Notes: a model not told the origin generated them from the letters alone. Shown: positions 16,284 through 27,203, numbered from the stretch's first letter. The stretch is 64,000 bases of DNA from Tautonia plasticadhaerens (GCF_007752535.1 NZ_CP036426.1:8432001-8496000), one strand, 5' to 3'. Program-made: numbers and translations.

Positions 16284-17606
16284 ATGGGAACCATCCCGGG
16301 CAGACCGACCCGACGATCCGTGCTGAAGGGCTCGATGGCCGCCGCCGGGGGGGCCCTGGCGATGCCCTGGATCGTGCCCGCCTCGGCGCTGGGGCGTCAG
16401 GAGGGGGTGCGGGCGGCCTCGGAGCGGATCACGATGGGGGTGATCGGCTTCGGCCCGCGCTGCACGTACGTGATGAAGGCCATGCTGCCGCTGGACGACA
16501 TGCAGTGCGTCACCGTCTGCGACGTGCAGAAATCGCGTCGGGAGGCCGGCAAGAAGGTCGTGGATGAACATTACGGCAACGCCGACTGCACCACCACCGC
16601 CGAGTTCCGGGAGCTGTTCGACCGCCCCGACCTCGACGCGCTGCTGATCGCCACCGGCGACCGCTGGCACGCCCCGGCCTCGATGATGGCCGCCCGGGCC
16701 GGCAAGGACGTCTACAGCGAGAAGCCCTGCGGCTTGACGATCGAATTGTGCCAGCAGGTGGATGAGACCTTCCGGGAGACGGGCCGGGTCTTCCAGGCCG
16801 GCACCCAGCGCCGGAGCGTGGCCAACTTCCAGAAGGCGGTCGAGCTGGCCAGGGCCGGCAAGCTCGGCACGATCAAGACGCTGTATGCCTCGGTCTACCG
16901 GCCGACCCTGGACAACGCCTGGCTCCCCGGCCAGCCCACCCCGCCGGAGGACGAGTGCGACTGGGACCGCTGGCTCGGCCCGGCCCCCTGGCGCCCCTAC
17001 AACCAGGACTACGTGCAGGGCCGGTGGCGAGGCTACTGGGACTTCGACTCCGGCGCCCGCTTGCTCGACTGGGCGGCGCACACGCTGGACCTCTGCCAGC
17101 AGGCCAAGGGGGCCGACGACACCATGCCGGTCGAGTACGAGCCGGCCGAGAACCGGATCACCTGCCGATACGAGGACGGCGTCGAGATCGTCCTCGACTT
17201 CCTCGACGACCCCTTCGGCGACCGCAAGGGCTGGATCAACGAGCTGGGGACCTGCCCGGTCCGGTTCGTGGGGGACGAGGGCTGGGTCGAGACGGGGGAC
17301 AACGGCGGGATCGTCGTCGAGCCGGCGTCGCTCCGCTCGGAGGTCGAGGACTTCTCGAGCAACCCCCAGGTCGGCCTCGACGTGGGGGCCCACGCGAAGG
17401 ACTGGTTCGAGGCGATCCGGACCCGGGGCACCACCGCCGCGAACTCCTCGATCATGAGGCATTCGCACATCGCCTGCCACGCGGCGGCGCTGTCGTGGGT
17501 GCTCGGGAGGACCCTGCGGATCGACCCCGACCGCGAGGAGTTCCTCGACGACCCCGAGGCCAACGGCCTCCGCTCCCGGGCGGCTCGGGAGCCATACGCG
17601 ACCTGA
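16284..17606 (+). CDS. Gfo/Idh/MocA-family oxidoreductase, Tat-exported
   Basis: The protein is 440 aa. It starts with a twin-arginine signal (PTRRSVLKGSMAAAGGALAMPW) followed by a Rossmann-fold start (MGVIGFGPRC), the DALLIATGDRWHA segment and the EKPCGLTIE motif that places the catalytic Lys-Pro pair of this family. The second half is the alpha/beta substrate domain with YWDFDSGARLLDWAAHTLD. Members oxidise or rearrange sugars and inositols with bound NAD(P). Exported versions are common in Planctomycetes, where they probably act on polysaccharide-derived sugars. The substrate cannot be read from sequence. Confidence 0.9.
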   Translation: MGTIPGRPTRRSVLKGSMAAAGGALAMPWIVPASALGRQEGVRAASERITMGVIGFGPRCTYVMKAMLPLDDMQCVTVCDVQKSRREAGKKVVDEHYGNADCTTTAEFRELFDRPDLDALLIATGDRWHAPASMMAARAGKDVYSEKPCGLTIELCQQVDETFRETGRVFQAGTQRRSVANFQKAVELARAGKLGTIKTLYASVYRPTLDNAWLPGQPTPPEDECDWDRWLGPAPWRPYNQDYVQGRWRGYWDFDSGARLLDWAAHTLDLCQQAKGADDTMPVEYEPAENRITCRYEDGVEIVLDFLDDPFGDRKGWINELGTCPVRFVGDEGWVETGDNGGIVVEPASLRSEVEDFSSNPQVGLDVGAHAKDWFEAIRTRGTTAANSSIMRHSHIACHAAALSWVLGRTLRIDPDREEFLDDPEANGLRSRAAREPYAT

Positions 17607-17769
17607 TCGGCCCGGGATCGGAGGCCGGACGGCCCCGGCCCGGAGGCGGTCGCGGCCGGGACCTCGACCCGAGGGCCGGGCCGTCGGCCGCCTCCCTTGC
17701 CGACGGCCCGCCGTCCGGATCTCCAGACGGGGGAGGGTCCGGCCCGGCCCGGTCAGGCCCGGCCCGGGG

Positions 17770-18822
17770 TCAGAACCAGCGGCGGCGGCGGGCCCAGAGG
17801 TAGAGCAGCAGCGGCGAGGTCACCATCACGGTCAGGGTCGAGGCGAAGATGAGGACGTGGGGGAGCTTCAGGCCGTCGAGGTGGATGTTCTCGCCGAAGA
17901 AGTTCATGCCGAAGAAGCCGACGAGGAAGTTCAGGGGGAGGAAGAGGTAGGTGATGAAGGTGAGCGCCTTCATCACCTCGTTGGTCCGGTTGGCCGAGAC
18001 GGAGAGGTAGGTCTCCAGGGTGCCGGTGATCAGGTCCCGGACGCCGTCGGTGACGTCGTGCAGGCGGACGAGGTGGTCGTAGATGTCCCGGAAGTAGACG
18101 CGGTCCCGGTCGTCGATCTGGGGGTAGGGATCCCGGGCGAGGCGGTTGGCCACCTCGCGCTGGGGGCCGAGGATGCGGTGGACCCGCAGGACCGAGCGCT
18201 TGACCCGGAAGATCTCGTGGATGATCCGGGGGTGGGGGTGGCGGAAGACCCGGTCCTGGAGGGCGTCGATCGCGTCGTCGAGGTGCTCGATGGCGTCGAG
18301 GTGCTCGTCGACGGCGCCGTCGAGCAGGACGTAGGTCAGGTGGTCGGCCCCGTGGGAGAGGCGATACGAGGCGTCGCGCTCGACCAGCCTCCGGAGGCGG
18401 TCGACCGAGGAGAGCGGCGCGGTGTGGTAGGTGACCAGGAAGTTGTGGCCGAGGAACAGGTCGAGTTCCCTCAGCAGGACCTCGTCCTGCTCGGGGTCGA
18501 AGTCGATGGCGTGGAAGACGATGGTGAGATAGCGCCCCCAGTCGTCGACCTTCGGGACGTTGGCCTCCCCCAGGGCGTCCTCGACGGCGAGCGGGTGGAA
18601 GTTGAAGACGTCCCGGAGCAGGGGCTCGATGCCGTCGGGGGCGCCCCCGGGGTTCTCGATGTCGAGCCAGAGGGTGCCCTCGTCGTCGCCGAGCGCCTCG
18701 GCGATCCGGCCGATCGGCCAGTCGGGGTACAGCTCGCCCCCCCCGCTCCGGAAGACGGCCCGGAGTCGGGGGGTGCCGGGGGCCCTGCCCTCGTCCTGCT
18801 CGGCCTCGACGACCTCGGCCAT
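17770..18822 (-). CDS. corA: CorA-family divalent cation transporter
   Basis: The protein is 350 aa. A long cytoplasmic alpha/beta and helical domain (WLDIENPGGAPDGIEPLLRDVFNFHPLAVEDAL) is followed by two C-terminal transmembrane helices. The signature Gly-Met-Asn lies in GFFGMNFFGE at the end of the first helix, and the C-terminus is basic (WARRRRWF). CorA forms a pentameric channel for Mg2+ and sometimes Co2+ or Ni2+. I chose the ATG at 18822, preceded by CCGGAGGAC; the longer frame adds 73 Arg/Pro-rich residues not typical of the family. Confidence 0.92.
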   Translation of the reverse strand: MAEVVEAEQDEGRAPGTPRLRAVFRSGGGELYPDWPIGRIAEALGDDEGTLWLDIENPGGAPDGIEPLLRDVFNFHPLAVEDALGEANVPKVDDWGRYLTIVFHAIDFDPEQDEVLLRELDLFLGHNFLVTYHTAPLSSVDRLRRLVERDASYRLSHGADHLTYVLLDGAVDEHLDAIEHLDDAIDALQDRVFRHPHPRIIHEIFRVKRSVLRVHRILGPQREVANRLARDPYPQIDDRDRVYFRDIYDHLVRLHDVTDGVRDLITGTLETYLSVSANRTNEVMKALTFITYLFLPLNFLVGFFGMNFFGENIHLDGLKLPHVLIFASTLTVMVTSPLLLYLWARRRRWF

Positions 18823-19055
18823 GCGTCGCGTCCTCCGGATCGGGTCGGGCGGGGTGGGTTCGGATGGGCCGGGCGTCCCCCGGCCGTCGCCCGCCGTCCG
18901 ATTGTATCGGGGGCCACGGGGCCGGGGACTCCCCCGGTCGGGGCCGGTCGGCATTGAAACCGGGGGGCCGGATCGGGAGTATGGTCCTCGTCCGGATTCG
19001 TCCGGAGGGACGCGGGGCGGGGATCGTTCGGACTGGGCCATCGCGGGAGGTCGGG

Positions 19056-20477
19056 ATGGGCATTGCTCGGATGCTGGGCGGGCTGGTGATCGCCGTGGCG
19101 GGGGCCTCCCCGTCGGCCTCGGGATCGGGGGCGGGGGACGTGCCGACCTACCACCGGGACGTGGCCCCGATCCTCCAGGGGCGCTGTCAGGATTGCCACC
19201 GGCCCGGCCAGGTGGCCCCCTTCGCGCTGCTGGACTACGACCACGCCCGCCGTCGGGCCTCAGACCTGCTGCTGGTGGCCGAGACGGGGCGGATGCCCCC
19301 CTGGCCCGCCGCCCCCGGCTACGGCGGCCCGTTCCGGGACGACCGGACGATGACCGAGGGGGAGGTCGAGGTGCTCCGGGCCTGGGTCGACGCCGGGGCG
19401 CCCGAGGGGGATCCGGCCGACGCCCCCCCGCCTCGGGAGTTCCCCTCCTCCGACTGGACGCTCGGCGAGCCGGGCCTGATCCTGACGATGCCCGAGCCGT
19501 ACGAGTTGGGGGCCTCGGGAGAGGACGAGTTCCGGGTCTTCGTCCTGCCGACGGACCTGCCCGGGGACCGCTGGATCCGGGCCGTCGACTTCCGGCCCGG
19601 CAACCGGAAGGTGGTCCACCACGTGATCGCCGCCACCGACTCCTCCGGCCGGGCCCGGGAGCTGGACCTCGAGGATCCGGCCCCCGGCTATTCGGCCGTC
19701 GGCGGCTTCGGCGACGGCGTGCCGACCCGGTCCTTCCTGCCCATCTGGACCCCCGGCTGCACCCCCCACCCCGCCCCCGAGGGCACGGGGTATGTCCTGC
19801 CGAAGGGCGGCGACGTGCTCATCCAGGTGCATTATCACAAGAGCGGGAAGGTGGAGCGGGACGCCACCGCGATCGGCCTCTACTTCTCCGACGAGCCGCT
19901 CTCCCGGGAGGTCCGCACCGGGTTCGTCTTCCCCGAGGTCTCGACCCTCCAGGCGATCAAGGCGAGGGCGAAGCTGGTCGGCTCCGAGCGCCGGCCGGGC
20001 CTCAACGAGTTCCTCCGGGAAGTGCTGGTCATCCCCCCCGGCGAGGAGCATTTCGAGGTCCGGGGCAGCACCCGGGAGGGGGCGATGCTGGGCCGCCCCC
20101 TGCGCCGGGACGTGCTGGTGACGGGGGTCATGCCGCACATGCACTGGCTGGGCAAGGACTTCACCTTCGACGCCGTCCTGCCCGACGAGACCCGGATCCC
20201 CCTGATCCGGATCGACGACTGGGACTTCAACTGGCAGGGCACCTACTCCTTCGCCGAGCCGGTCTTCCTGCCCGCCGGCTCCTGGCTGGAGGTCGTCGCC
20301 CACTTCGACAACTCGGCCGACAACCCCGCCAACCCCCACGCCCCCCCGGTGACCGTCCGATGGGGGGACGAGACGGACGACGAGATGTGCATCGGCATCT
20401 TCGAGTTCGTCCCCGTCACCGACGCCGACCGGGCCCGGTTCGAGGACCGGGCGAAGGCGGGCGAGGCGGCGGATTGA
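19056..20477 (+). CDS. Cytochrome c / copper type II monooxygenase-like fusion, exported
   Basis: The protein is 473 aa with a signal peptide. An N-terminal c-type heme motif CQDCH (Cys44, Cys47, His48) lies in a PILQGRCQDCHRPG block. A domain resembling the catalytic core of peptidylglycine/dopamine-type Cu monooxygenases follows. Candidate copper ligands are visible in the expected order: HH at 188-189, His259 or 261 in VHYHKSG, HMH at 361-363 and Met444. These enzymes hydroxylate substrates using two separate coppers and an electron donor, and the attached heme could be the electron entry point (inference). GGGAGG precedes the ATG by five bases. Confidence 0.85.
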   Translation: MGIARMLGGLVIAVAGASPSASGSGAGDVPTYHRDVAPILQGRCQDCHRPGQVAPFALLDYDHARRRASDLLLVAETGRMPPWPAAPGYGGPFRDDRTMTEGEVEVLRAWVDAGAPEGDPADAPPPREFPSSDWTLGEPGLILTMPEPYELGASGEDEFRVFVLPTDLPGDRWIRAVDFRPGNRKVVHHVIAATDSSGRARELDLEDPAPGYSAVGGFGDGVPTRSFLPIWTPGCTPHPAPEGTGYVLPKGGDVLIQVHYHKSGKVERDATAIGLYFSDEPLSREVRTGFVFPEVSTLQAIKARAKLVGSERRPGLNEFLREVLVIPPGEEHFEVRGSTREGAMLGRPLRRDVLVTGVMPHMHWLGKDFTFDAVLPDETRIPLIRIDDWDFNWQGTYSFAEPVFLPAGSWLEVVAHFDNSADNPANPHAPPVTVRWGDETDDEMCIGIFEFVPVTDADRARFEDRAKAGEAAD

Positions 20478-20592
20478 ATCGGGGCGGGGGGCCAGTGGTC
20501 ACCCGACGTCTGCTACGTCCTCCTCCGCTCCTGGGTTCCGTTGGACATCCCGTTGGGACATCCTTCACGTCCAGACCCAGGAGCCCGCACCC

Positions 20593-20913
20593 ATGTCCAA
20601 CGCTCCGAATCCCGCTGAGCGTGGCCGCTTCTCCTCGCCGCGCAAGACCGCTGCCGTCCTCCGACTCCTGCGAGGCGAAGACCTGGAGCTCCTCTCTCGT
20701 GAACTCGGCATTACCGCCGTCACCCTCTTGAGCTGGCGCGACGACTTCCTGGCCGGCGGCCAGGCTGCGCTCAAGAGCCGGCCGACCGACGACCGCGACC
20801 ACGAGATCGCCCGGCTGCGCTCCGAGGTCGGCGAACTGACCATGGACAACGAGTTGTTGCTCCAGCGGTGCCGAGCCGAGCGCCCTTTCGTCCCGAGGAG
20901 GCGGAGGCCTTAG
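20593..20913 (+). CDS. IS3-family transposase OrfA
   Basis: The protein is 106 aa. A helix-turn-helix resembling the IS3 OrfA fold (LELLSRELGITAVTLLSWRDDFLAGG) is followed by a Leu/Glu heptad-like segment (IARLRSEVGELTMDNELLLQR) and a basic tail. OrfA binds the element ends and, through -1 frameshifting, supplies the N-terminus of the OrfAB transposase. OrfB here is deleted, so this gene is probably a relic. AGGAG lies nine bases before the ATG. Confidence 0.88.
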   Translation: MSNAPNPAERGRFSSPRKTAAVLRLLRGEDLELLSRELGITAVTLLSWRDDFLAGGQAALKSRPTDDRDHEIARLRSEVGELTMDNELLLQRCRAERPFVPRRRRP

Positions 20914-21195
20914 GGCAGGCCGCCCCCCCCTCCATCGGACAACGCTACGGCATGGCCCGCGTTTGCCGCACCTGGGCCCGAAGGTAATGGCGTCGCTGAA
21001 CGATTCATTCGCACCCTGAAAGAGAACTTGCTTTGGGTCCGGCACTTCGCCACCGTCGCGGAGCTGGTCGAGGCCCTGCGCGAATTCCGGCGGCGTTACA
21101 ACGAGCAATGGCTCATCCAGCGCCACGGCTACCGGGGCCCGATTGGAGGCATGTCGCGGGAGCAACCCTCTGGAGATCAAGGCGGGGTGCCGTAA
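20895..21195 (+). pseudogene. IS3-family OrfB, internally deleted
   Basis: The 5' part (20895 to about 20972) encodes EEAEALGQAAPPSIGQRYGMARVC, typical of OrfB N-termini, in the -1 frame relative to OrfA. A junction near 20970-20976 then jumps, in another frame, to NGVAERFIRTLKENLLWVRHF and RRRYNEQWLIQRHGYRGP, the C-terminal end of the rve integrase domain. It stops with TAA at 21193-21195. At least two of the three catalytic acidic residues must be missing. Confidence 0.85.
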
Positions 21196-21265
21196 AGTGA
21201 GCTGAGCGGGTTCGCCATTCTCTAAGCGTATCGATCGACTCCCGCCGCACCGGCAGGGGGCTCAC

Positions 21266-24200
21266 ATGGGAGATCCAGCACCTCGGGACCGAGAAACGAT
21301 CGGGGCCGGGGAATCCGAGCCCGCGGGGACGGTGGCGGACGTCGGGCCAAATGGCCCCCCCGACACGCGCGGGACGACGCTCGCCGGCGCGGTCGATCCG
21401 GGCCAGGCGACCGGGGGTGTGGCCCTCGCGCACGAGACTTCCGGCACCGCGACCGGGGTGGCTGACGCGGCACACGCCGGCCACACACACACCGCCCGAC
21501 GCCCCACGCCAACGATCGCCGGCTACGAGATCGAGGGCGAACTCGGCCGCGGCGCGATGGGGGTCGTCTACCGGGCGCGGCAGGTCCGTTTGAACCGCCC
21601 CTGCGCCTTGAAGATGATCCTGGCCGGCGCGCATGCCGACCCCATCGCCTCGGTCCGCTTCCTCGGCGAGGCCGAGGCCGTGGCCAGCCTCCAACACCCG
21701 AACATCGTCCAGATTCACCACATCGGCGAGGCCGACGGCCTGCCGTTCCTCGAGCTGGAGTATGTGCCGGGGGGCAGCCTGGATCGGACGCTCGACGGCA
21801 CCCCATGGCCCGCGCGGCGGGCGGCGACGCTGATCGAGGCCCTCGCCCGCGGCGTCGCCGAGGCGCACCGACTCGGGATCATTCACCGCGACCTGAAACC
21901 GAGCAACATCCTGATCGCCGACGACGGCACGCCAAAGATCGCCGACTTCGGCCTGGCCAAGAGTCTGGACGTGGAATCGGGATTGACGGCGACCGATTCG
22001 ATCATGGGTTCGCCCAGCTATATGGCCCCCGAGCAGGCGGGGGGGAGGGCCAAGCAAGTCGGCACGCTGGCCGACGTCTACGCCTTGGGAGTGATCCTGT
22101 ACGAGCTTCTGGTCGGCCGGCCGCCGTTCCGGGGGACGACCGTGCTGGAGACGCTGGAGCAGGTCAAGACGGCCGAGCCGGTGCCGCCGTCGCGGCTCGT
22201 ACCGGGGCTGCCGCGCGACGCCGAGACGATCGCGCTGAAATGCCTGCAGAAGGATCCGGCCAAACGGTATGCCGGCGCCGCCGAACTGGCCGACGACCTG
22301 CGGCATTTCCTCGCCGGCGAGCCGATCGTGGCCCGGCCGGTCTCGCCGTGGGAGCGGGTGATCAAGTGGGCGCGGCGTCGGCCGGCGATCGCGGCGCTCA
22401 TCGTGGCGGTGCACGTGCTCCTCGCGTCGTTGCTGTGCCTGTGGATCTATTCCTACGAGGAGATCAACCGGTCGCTGACGGTTGCCCAGGCCGAACAAGC
22501 GAAGGCCCTGGCCTTGGCCAAGAAAGAGGCTCGTGCCAAGGAGGAGCTTCGGCGGCGAGACTACATCAGCCGGGTCAACCTCGCCCTGAGCGAGTGCGTC
22601 GGGAACAATGTAGTCCGGGCCCTGGAGCTGCTTGATGGCTGCCCGGCCGAGCTGCGTGGTTGGGAGTGGGATTACGCCTGGCGCCAGTGCCACCTCGACC
22701 TTCGCACTTTTCACGAACCAGGGATGCTCGAACACGGGCAGTCGGTCAACGGCGTGGCGTTTAGCCCCGATGGCCGCTCGATCGCCTCGGTGACGGGGGC
22801 CTTCTACCGCGACCAGCCGGACCAGAAGAGCGTGCTGACCGTCCGGGACGTAGCGACCGGTGAAGACGTGTTTCCACGTCGCGAGGTCCGCGGCAGCTTC
22901 CGGAGCGTGGCGTTCAGCCCCGATGGCCGCATGATCGCCACGGGCGTCGGCTCCTCGCTGGTCGTCTGGGACGCCGCCACGGGTATGGAGCGCTTCCGCG
23001 TCACCGACCCCGACAACTTCTTCATCTATTGCGTCGCATATAGTCCCGACGGCGAGCAGATCGTCGCAGGTTATGGCAACCACGAGATGCAAACCATCGC
23101 CGGGCACGCCAGGCTCTTCGATGCGGCGTCTGGAAGGGAACTTCGCGACAAAATTCCGGGGCAGGCCGGGGCCATCCTGGGGGTGGCCTTTGGCTGGACG
23201 GGCCAGGAGATTGCCATGGCCAGCACGGTGGGGCTCGTGGAAGTGCTTGATCTCTCGGGTCGCGAGCCGACACGCCAACTCCGTGGCCACGAAAGCCTTG
23301 TCTATGCGGTGGCCTTCAGCCCCGACGGCCGGTACATCGCGTCGGGCGGCTTCGACCGGATCATTCGACTCTGGGATCGCGCCACGGGTCGGCAGGTCCG
23401 GGTCTTTCACGGGCATCAGGGGTTCATCCGCGGGCTGGCCTTCAGCCCCGACGGCCTGTCGCTGCTCTCCGGGAGCGAGGACAAGAGCCTCAGGTTGTGG
23501 GAAGTCGAGTCCGGCGCTCAACTGGTCGCTTTCCCGGGTCATCGGCAGTTCGTGATGTGCGTGGCCTTCAGCCCCGGTGGTGACCTGGTCGCTTCGGGTG
23601 GCTTCGACCTGACGGTCAAGCTCTGGTCCGCAACCAGGAGCCTGCGGTCGACCTTTAGGGGTCATGAAGGTTGGGTCAAGGCCGTGGCGTACAACTCTGT
23701 TGGCGCACAGCTCGCCTGGGGAGTCTCGAGGTGGCGCGGCCCGGGGGGCTTGGGCCGGAACCTGGTGATGCTGCGGGACGCGACTATTGACATGCCCCCC
23801 GTGGGCTTCGCCGAAGAAAGTCCAGACGTCAATGCCATCGCATTCCGACGAGACGGCCGGCATCTTGCCACGGGCTGCTCGGACGGGACGGTGTGGATCT
23901 GGGACGCCGAGACCGGTAGACGTCTGCCAATACCACTGCCTCGACAGGCGAACGAGGTGACGGACGTAGCGTACAGCCCCGATGGCCGTCTCCTGGCCTC
24001 GGCCACCGCGCAATTTACCGGATTGATTGACGGGGAGACCGGAGTGGTGGTTCTCTGGGACCCCGAAACCGGTCGGAAAATCCGCACGCTCGGGGGGCAC
24101 ACCGCCGGCGTCAATGGCGTGGCTTTCAGCCCCGACGGCCGGTGGCTCGCCTCGGCCTGCGACGACGGTCTTGTGAGGATCTGGGATGTGCTGGATCCGG

Positions 24201-24667
24201 GACGTGCGGTCCGGACGCTCCCGGGCCACTCTGATTGGGTATTACGCGTGCAGTTCCTCCGGGACGGACGACTCGCCTCGGTCGGTGGCGTCCCCATGTC
24301 GACGGGCGAGGTGAGGATCTGGGACCTTGCCACGGGACAATCGCTCGTCCTCCGTGGCCATACCGACCTCGTCTTTGGCCTGGCCTCGAGTCCCGACGGG
24401 CGGCGTTTGGCGACGGGGAGTTGGGACCGGACCGTCAAGCTCTGGGACACGAGAACCGGAGAGGAGGTCTTCACCCTCGTCGGCCACACCGCCGGAGTGA
24501 CCAGCGTGGCGTTCAGTCCCGATGGGGGACGCCTCGCCTCGGGGAGCATCGATCGAACTCTGAGGATCTGGGAGACACGTCTCCCGTCCGCCGACGCGCT
24601 ATCGCGACGCGGGGCTGAGTCCCGGGTTGAGGTCCCGGAACTCCCAGCCGACCCGTTCGCCCATTAA
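21266..24667 (+). CDS. Serine/threonine protein kinase with WD40 repeats
   Basis: The protein is 1133 aa. After a disordered N-terminus the kinase domain spans about 87-355: the Gly loop GRGAMG, catalytic Lys116 in CALKMIL, HRDLKPSN (Asp near 208), DFGLAKS and SYMAPEQA. One transmembrane helix lies near 375-395 (IAALIVAVHVLLASLLCLWIY), then a Lys/Glu-rich coiled coil and, from about 490 to the end, a long array of WD40 blades (repeated VAFSPDGR...LW units). The kinase should be cytoplasmic and the propeller outside or periplasmic. The gene is visibly less GC-rich than its neighbours and sits beside an IS3 remnant, which suggests relatively recent acquisition. Confidence 0.93.
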   Translation: MGDPAPRDRETIGAGESEPAGTVADVGPNGPPDTRGTTLAGAVDPGQATGGVALAHETSGTATGVADAAHAGHTHTARRPTPTIAGYEIEGELGRGAMGVVYRARQVRLNRPCALKMILAGAHADPIASVRFLGEAEAVASLQHPNIVQIHHIGEADGLPFLELEYVPGGSLDRTLDGTPWPARRAATLIEALARGVAEAHRLGIIHRDLKPSNILIADDGTPKIADFGLAKSLDVESGLTATDSIMGSPSYMAPEQAGGRAKQVGTLADVYALGVILYELLVGRPPFRGTTVLETLEQVKTAEPVPPSRLVPGLPRDAETIALKCLQKDPAKRYAGAAELADDLRHFLAGEPIVARPVSPWERVIKWARRRPAIAALIVAVHVLLASLLCLWIYSYEEINRSLTVAQAEQAKALALAKKEARAKEELRRRDYISRVNLALSECVGNNVVRALELLDGCPAELRGWEWDYAWRQCHLDLRTFHEPGMLEHGQSVNGVAFSPDGRSIASVTGAFYRDQPDQKSVLTVRDVATGEDVFPRREVRGSFRSVAFSPDGRMIATGVGSSLVVWDAATGMERFRVTDPDNFFIYCVAYSPDGEQIVAGYGNHEMQTIAGHARLFDAASGRELRDKIPGQAGAILGVAFGWTGQEIAMASTVGLVEVLDLSGREPTRQLRGHESLVYAVAFSPDGRYIASGGFDRIIRLWDRATGRQVRVFHGHQGFIRGLAFSPDGLSLLSGSEDKSLRLWEVESGAQLVAFPGHRQFVMCVAFSPGGDLVASGGFDLTVKLWSATRSLRSTFRGHEGWVKAVAYNSVGAQLAWGVSRWRGPGGLGRNLVMLRDATIDMPPVGFAEESPDVNAIAFRRDGRHLATGCSDGTVWIWDAETGRRLPIPLPRQANEVTDVAYSPDGRLLASATAQFTGLIDGETGVVVLWDPETGRKIRTLGGHTAGVNGVAFSPDGRWLASACDDGLVRIWDVLDPGRAVRTLPGHSDWVLRVQFLRDGRLASVGGVPMSTGEVRIWDLATGQSLVLRGHTDLVFGLASSPDGRRLATGSWDRTVKLWDTRTGEEVFTLVGHTAGVTSVAFSPDGGRLASGSIDRTLRIWETRLPSADALSRRGAESRVEVPELPADPFAH

Positions 24668-24940
24668 ATGGCGCCACCCGCGCCGGGGTTCGCGGCCTCT
24701 CGCCTACGCGGGGCTTTGCGGCTTCGAATCGCCAAAGGTCCGGGGAAGTCTGAGCCGCGAGGCAAGCGGCACCGACCACGTTACCGGATGGTGCGGAGTG
24801 GCGTCATCGCAGCCGGCGGATTCCCCTCAAGCCAGTGTGCAAAGATCCTGGGGCGGTACCCTCCTCTGCCCCGATCGACGCAGCCGGCCCCCCGAGCCGC
24901 CCTGCCGACCAGCGGCCCGTCGGCTGAGGGGCCGAACGGC

Positions 24941-26059
24941 TCAGCCCCGAGGCCGGGCGGCGGCCAGGGCGAGCAGGCCGTAGGCGGTCACGAGGTTCGG
25001 GTCCCCCTCCATGAAGCGGTCCGACGGGTTGACCCACTCCCCGCGCGGGCCCTGACGCCCGGCCAGGGCGGCGGTCAGATCGGCTCGCCAGTCGCGTTCC
25101 GTGCCGCCGGCGTCGGTGATCGTCGGCTCGCCGAAGGCGGCCAGCGCCTTGGCGAACGCCTGGTAGTAGTAGTAGAGCCCCGCCTGGCCCAGGCCCGGGT
25201 TCTCCTCCAGCGTGTAGTTGGCCCGGATGAATCCGAGTGCGGCCTCGACCCGGGGGTCGTCCCTGGTCAGCCCGGCGTGGATGAGGCTCTTGAAGCCGGC
25301 GTAGGTCATGCTGCCGTAGGAGCGCAGGCCGCCCCCGGTGGCCTCGCCGGCGACGCTGGAGCCGCCGTTGGCCGGGGTGTAGATGAAGCCGCCGTCGTCC
25401 ACCTCGCCGGCCCAGGGCTGGTCGTTGAACTCGCCGTCGAGGTTCTGGCTGCGCGAGATGAAGACCAGGGCCTTCTGCAACGCCGGGTCGTCCGCCGGCA
25501 GGCCGGTCTCGCGGAGGGCCTCGACCATGAAGGTCGTGTTCGAGAGGTCGGGGCGGTCGCTGCGGCCGCCGTAGCCGGCGCCGCCGTAGAAGACGTCGTC
25601 GGGCCCCTTGCCCTCGGTCTCGTCCCACTGCTTGGCCTTGAGGAACTCCCGGCCGCCCTCGACGACCGCGTCGTAGCGGCCGTCTCGGTTGGCCTCGTGG
25701 AAGGCCATGATGGCGATCGCGGTGGCGTAGTTGGCGTGGGAGGCCTCCGGCAGGCCGCCCTCGGGGCTGACGAATTGCTCCAGGTAGGCGAGCCCCTTCC
25801 GGGCGACCGGCTCGAAGGGCGTGACCTGGCCCGACCGGAGCAGGCCGGTGAGGACCAGCGCCGTGATGCCCGGCTCGTCGCGGTCGCCCGACCAGCTGCC
25901 GTCCTCCCCCTGTCGGGAGCGGAGGAAGGCGACGGCCTTCGCCGCCATCGCCCCCGGGCTCGCGTCCTGGCGCCCGAGGGCACGCCGGGGACGGGCCGAG
26001 AGGGTGACCAGCCCGGCGACGCCGAGGCCGAGCGCCGTACGACGACTCATCTGTGTCAT
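24941..26059 (-). CDS. Prenyltransferase/squalene cyclase-repeat protein, exported
   Basis: The protein is 372 aa. It starts with a Tat-like leader (SRRTALGLGVAGLVTL). The body is an alpha-alpha toroid built from QW-like repeats: QGEDGSWSG, SPEGGLPEAS, NLDGEFNDQPW and GPRGEWVNPSD. This fold is shared by squalene-hopene cyclases, prenyltransferase subunits and alpha-2-macroglobulin-like domains. The DxDD motif of cyclases is not seen, so a hopanoid cyclase role is unlikely; it is more probably a binding or structural protein. The start follows AAAGGAT. A same-strand DUF1559 gene starts about 1.1 kb upstream and ends 79 bp before it. Confidence 0.82.
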   Translation of the reverse strand: MTQMSRRTALGLGVAGLVTLSARPRRALGRQDASPGAMAAKAVAFLRSRQGEDGSWSGDRDEPGITALVLTGLLRSGQVTPFEPVARKGLAYLEQFVSPEGGLPEASHANYATAIAIMAFHEANRDGRYDAVVEGGREFLKAKQWDETEGKGPDDVFYGGAGYGGRSDRPDLSNTTFMVEALRETGLPADDPALQKALVFISRSQNLDGEFNDQPWAGEVDDGGFIYTPANGGSSVAGEATGGGLRSYGSMTYAGFKSLIHAGLTRDDPRVEAALGFIRANYTLEENPGLGQAGLYYYYQAFAKALAAFGEPTITDAGGTERDWRADLTAALAGRQGPRGEWVNPSDRFMEGDPNLVTAYGLLALAAARPRG

Positions 26060-26138
26060 GGGAATCCTTTCGGGGGGAGGGTGGAGCGGCTCGGGGCGTC
26101 GGTCGCCCGACGTGCGGGCCCCGGGCCGGGGGGCGAGA

Positions 26139-27203
<1,065 letters not shown>

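Larger units (their letters stand above)
20593..21195 (+). mobile_element. IS3-family insertion sequence remnant
   Basis: An intact orfA is followed by an orfB in the -1 frame whose N-terminal start (IGQRYGMARVCRTWA) runs directly into the C-terminal end of the integrase domain (GNGVAERFIRTLKENL...). The catalytic DDE core has therefore been deleted. Terminal inverted repeats could not be delimited with confidence, so only the coding extent is given. Confidence 0.85.

Noticed and set aside
24668-24940. Gene or transposase fragment after the kinase gene
   Set aside because: Short frames on both strands show no recognisable motif and no ribosome binding site.
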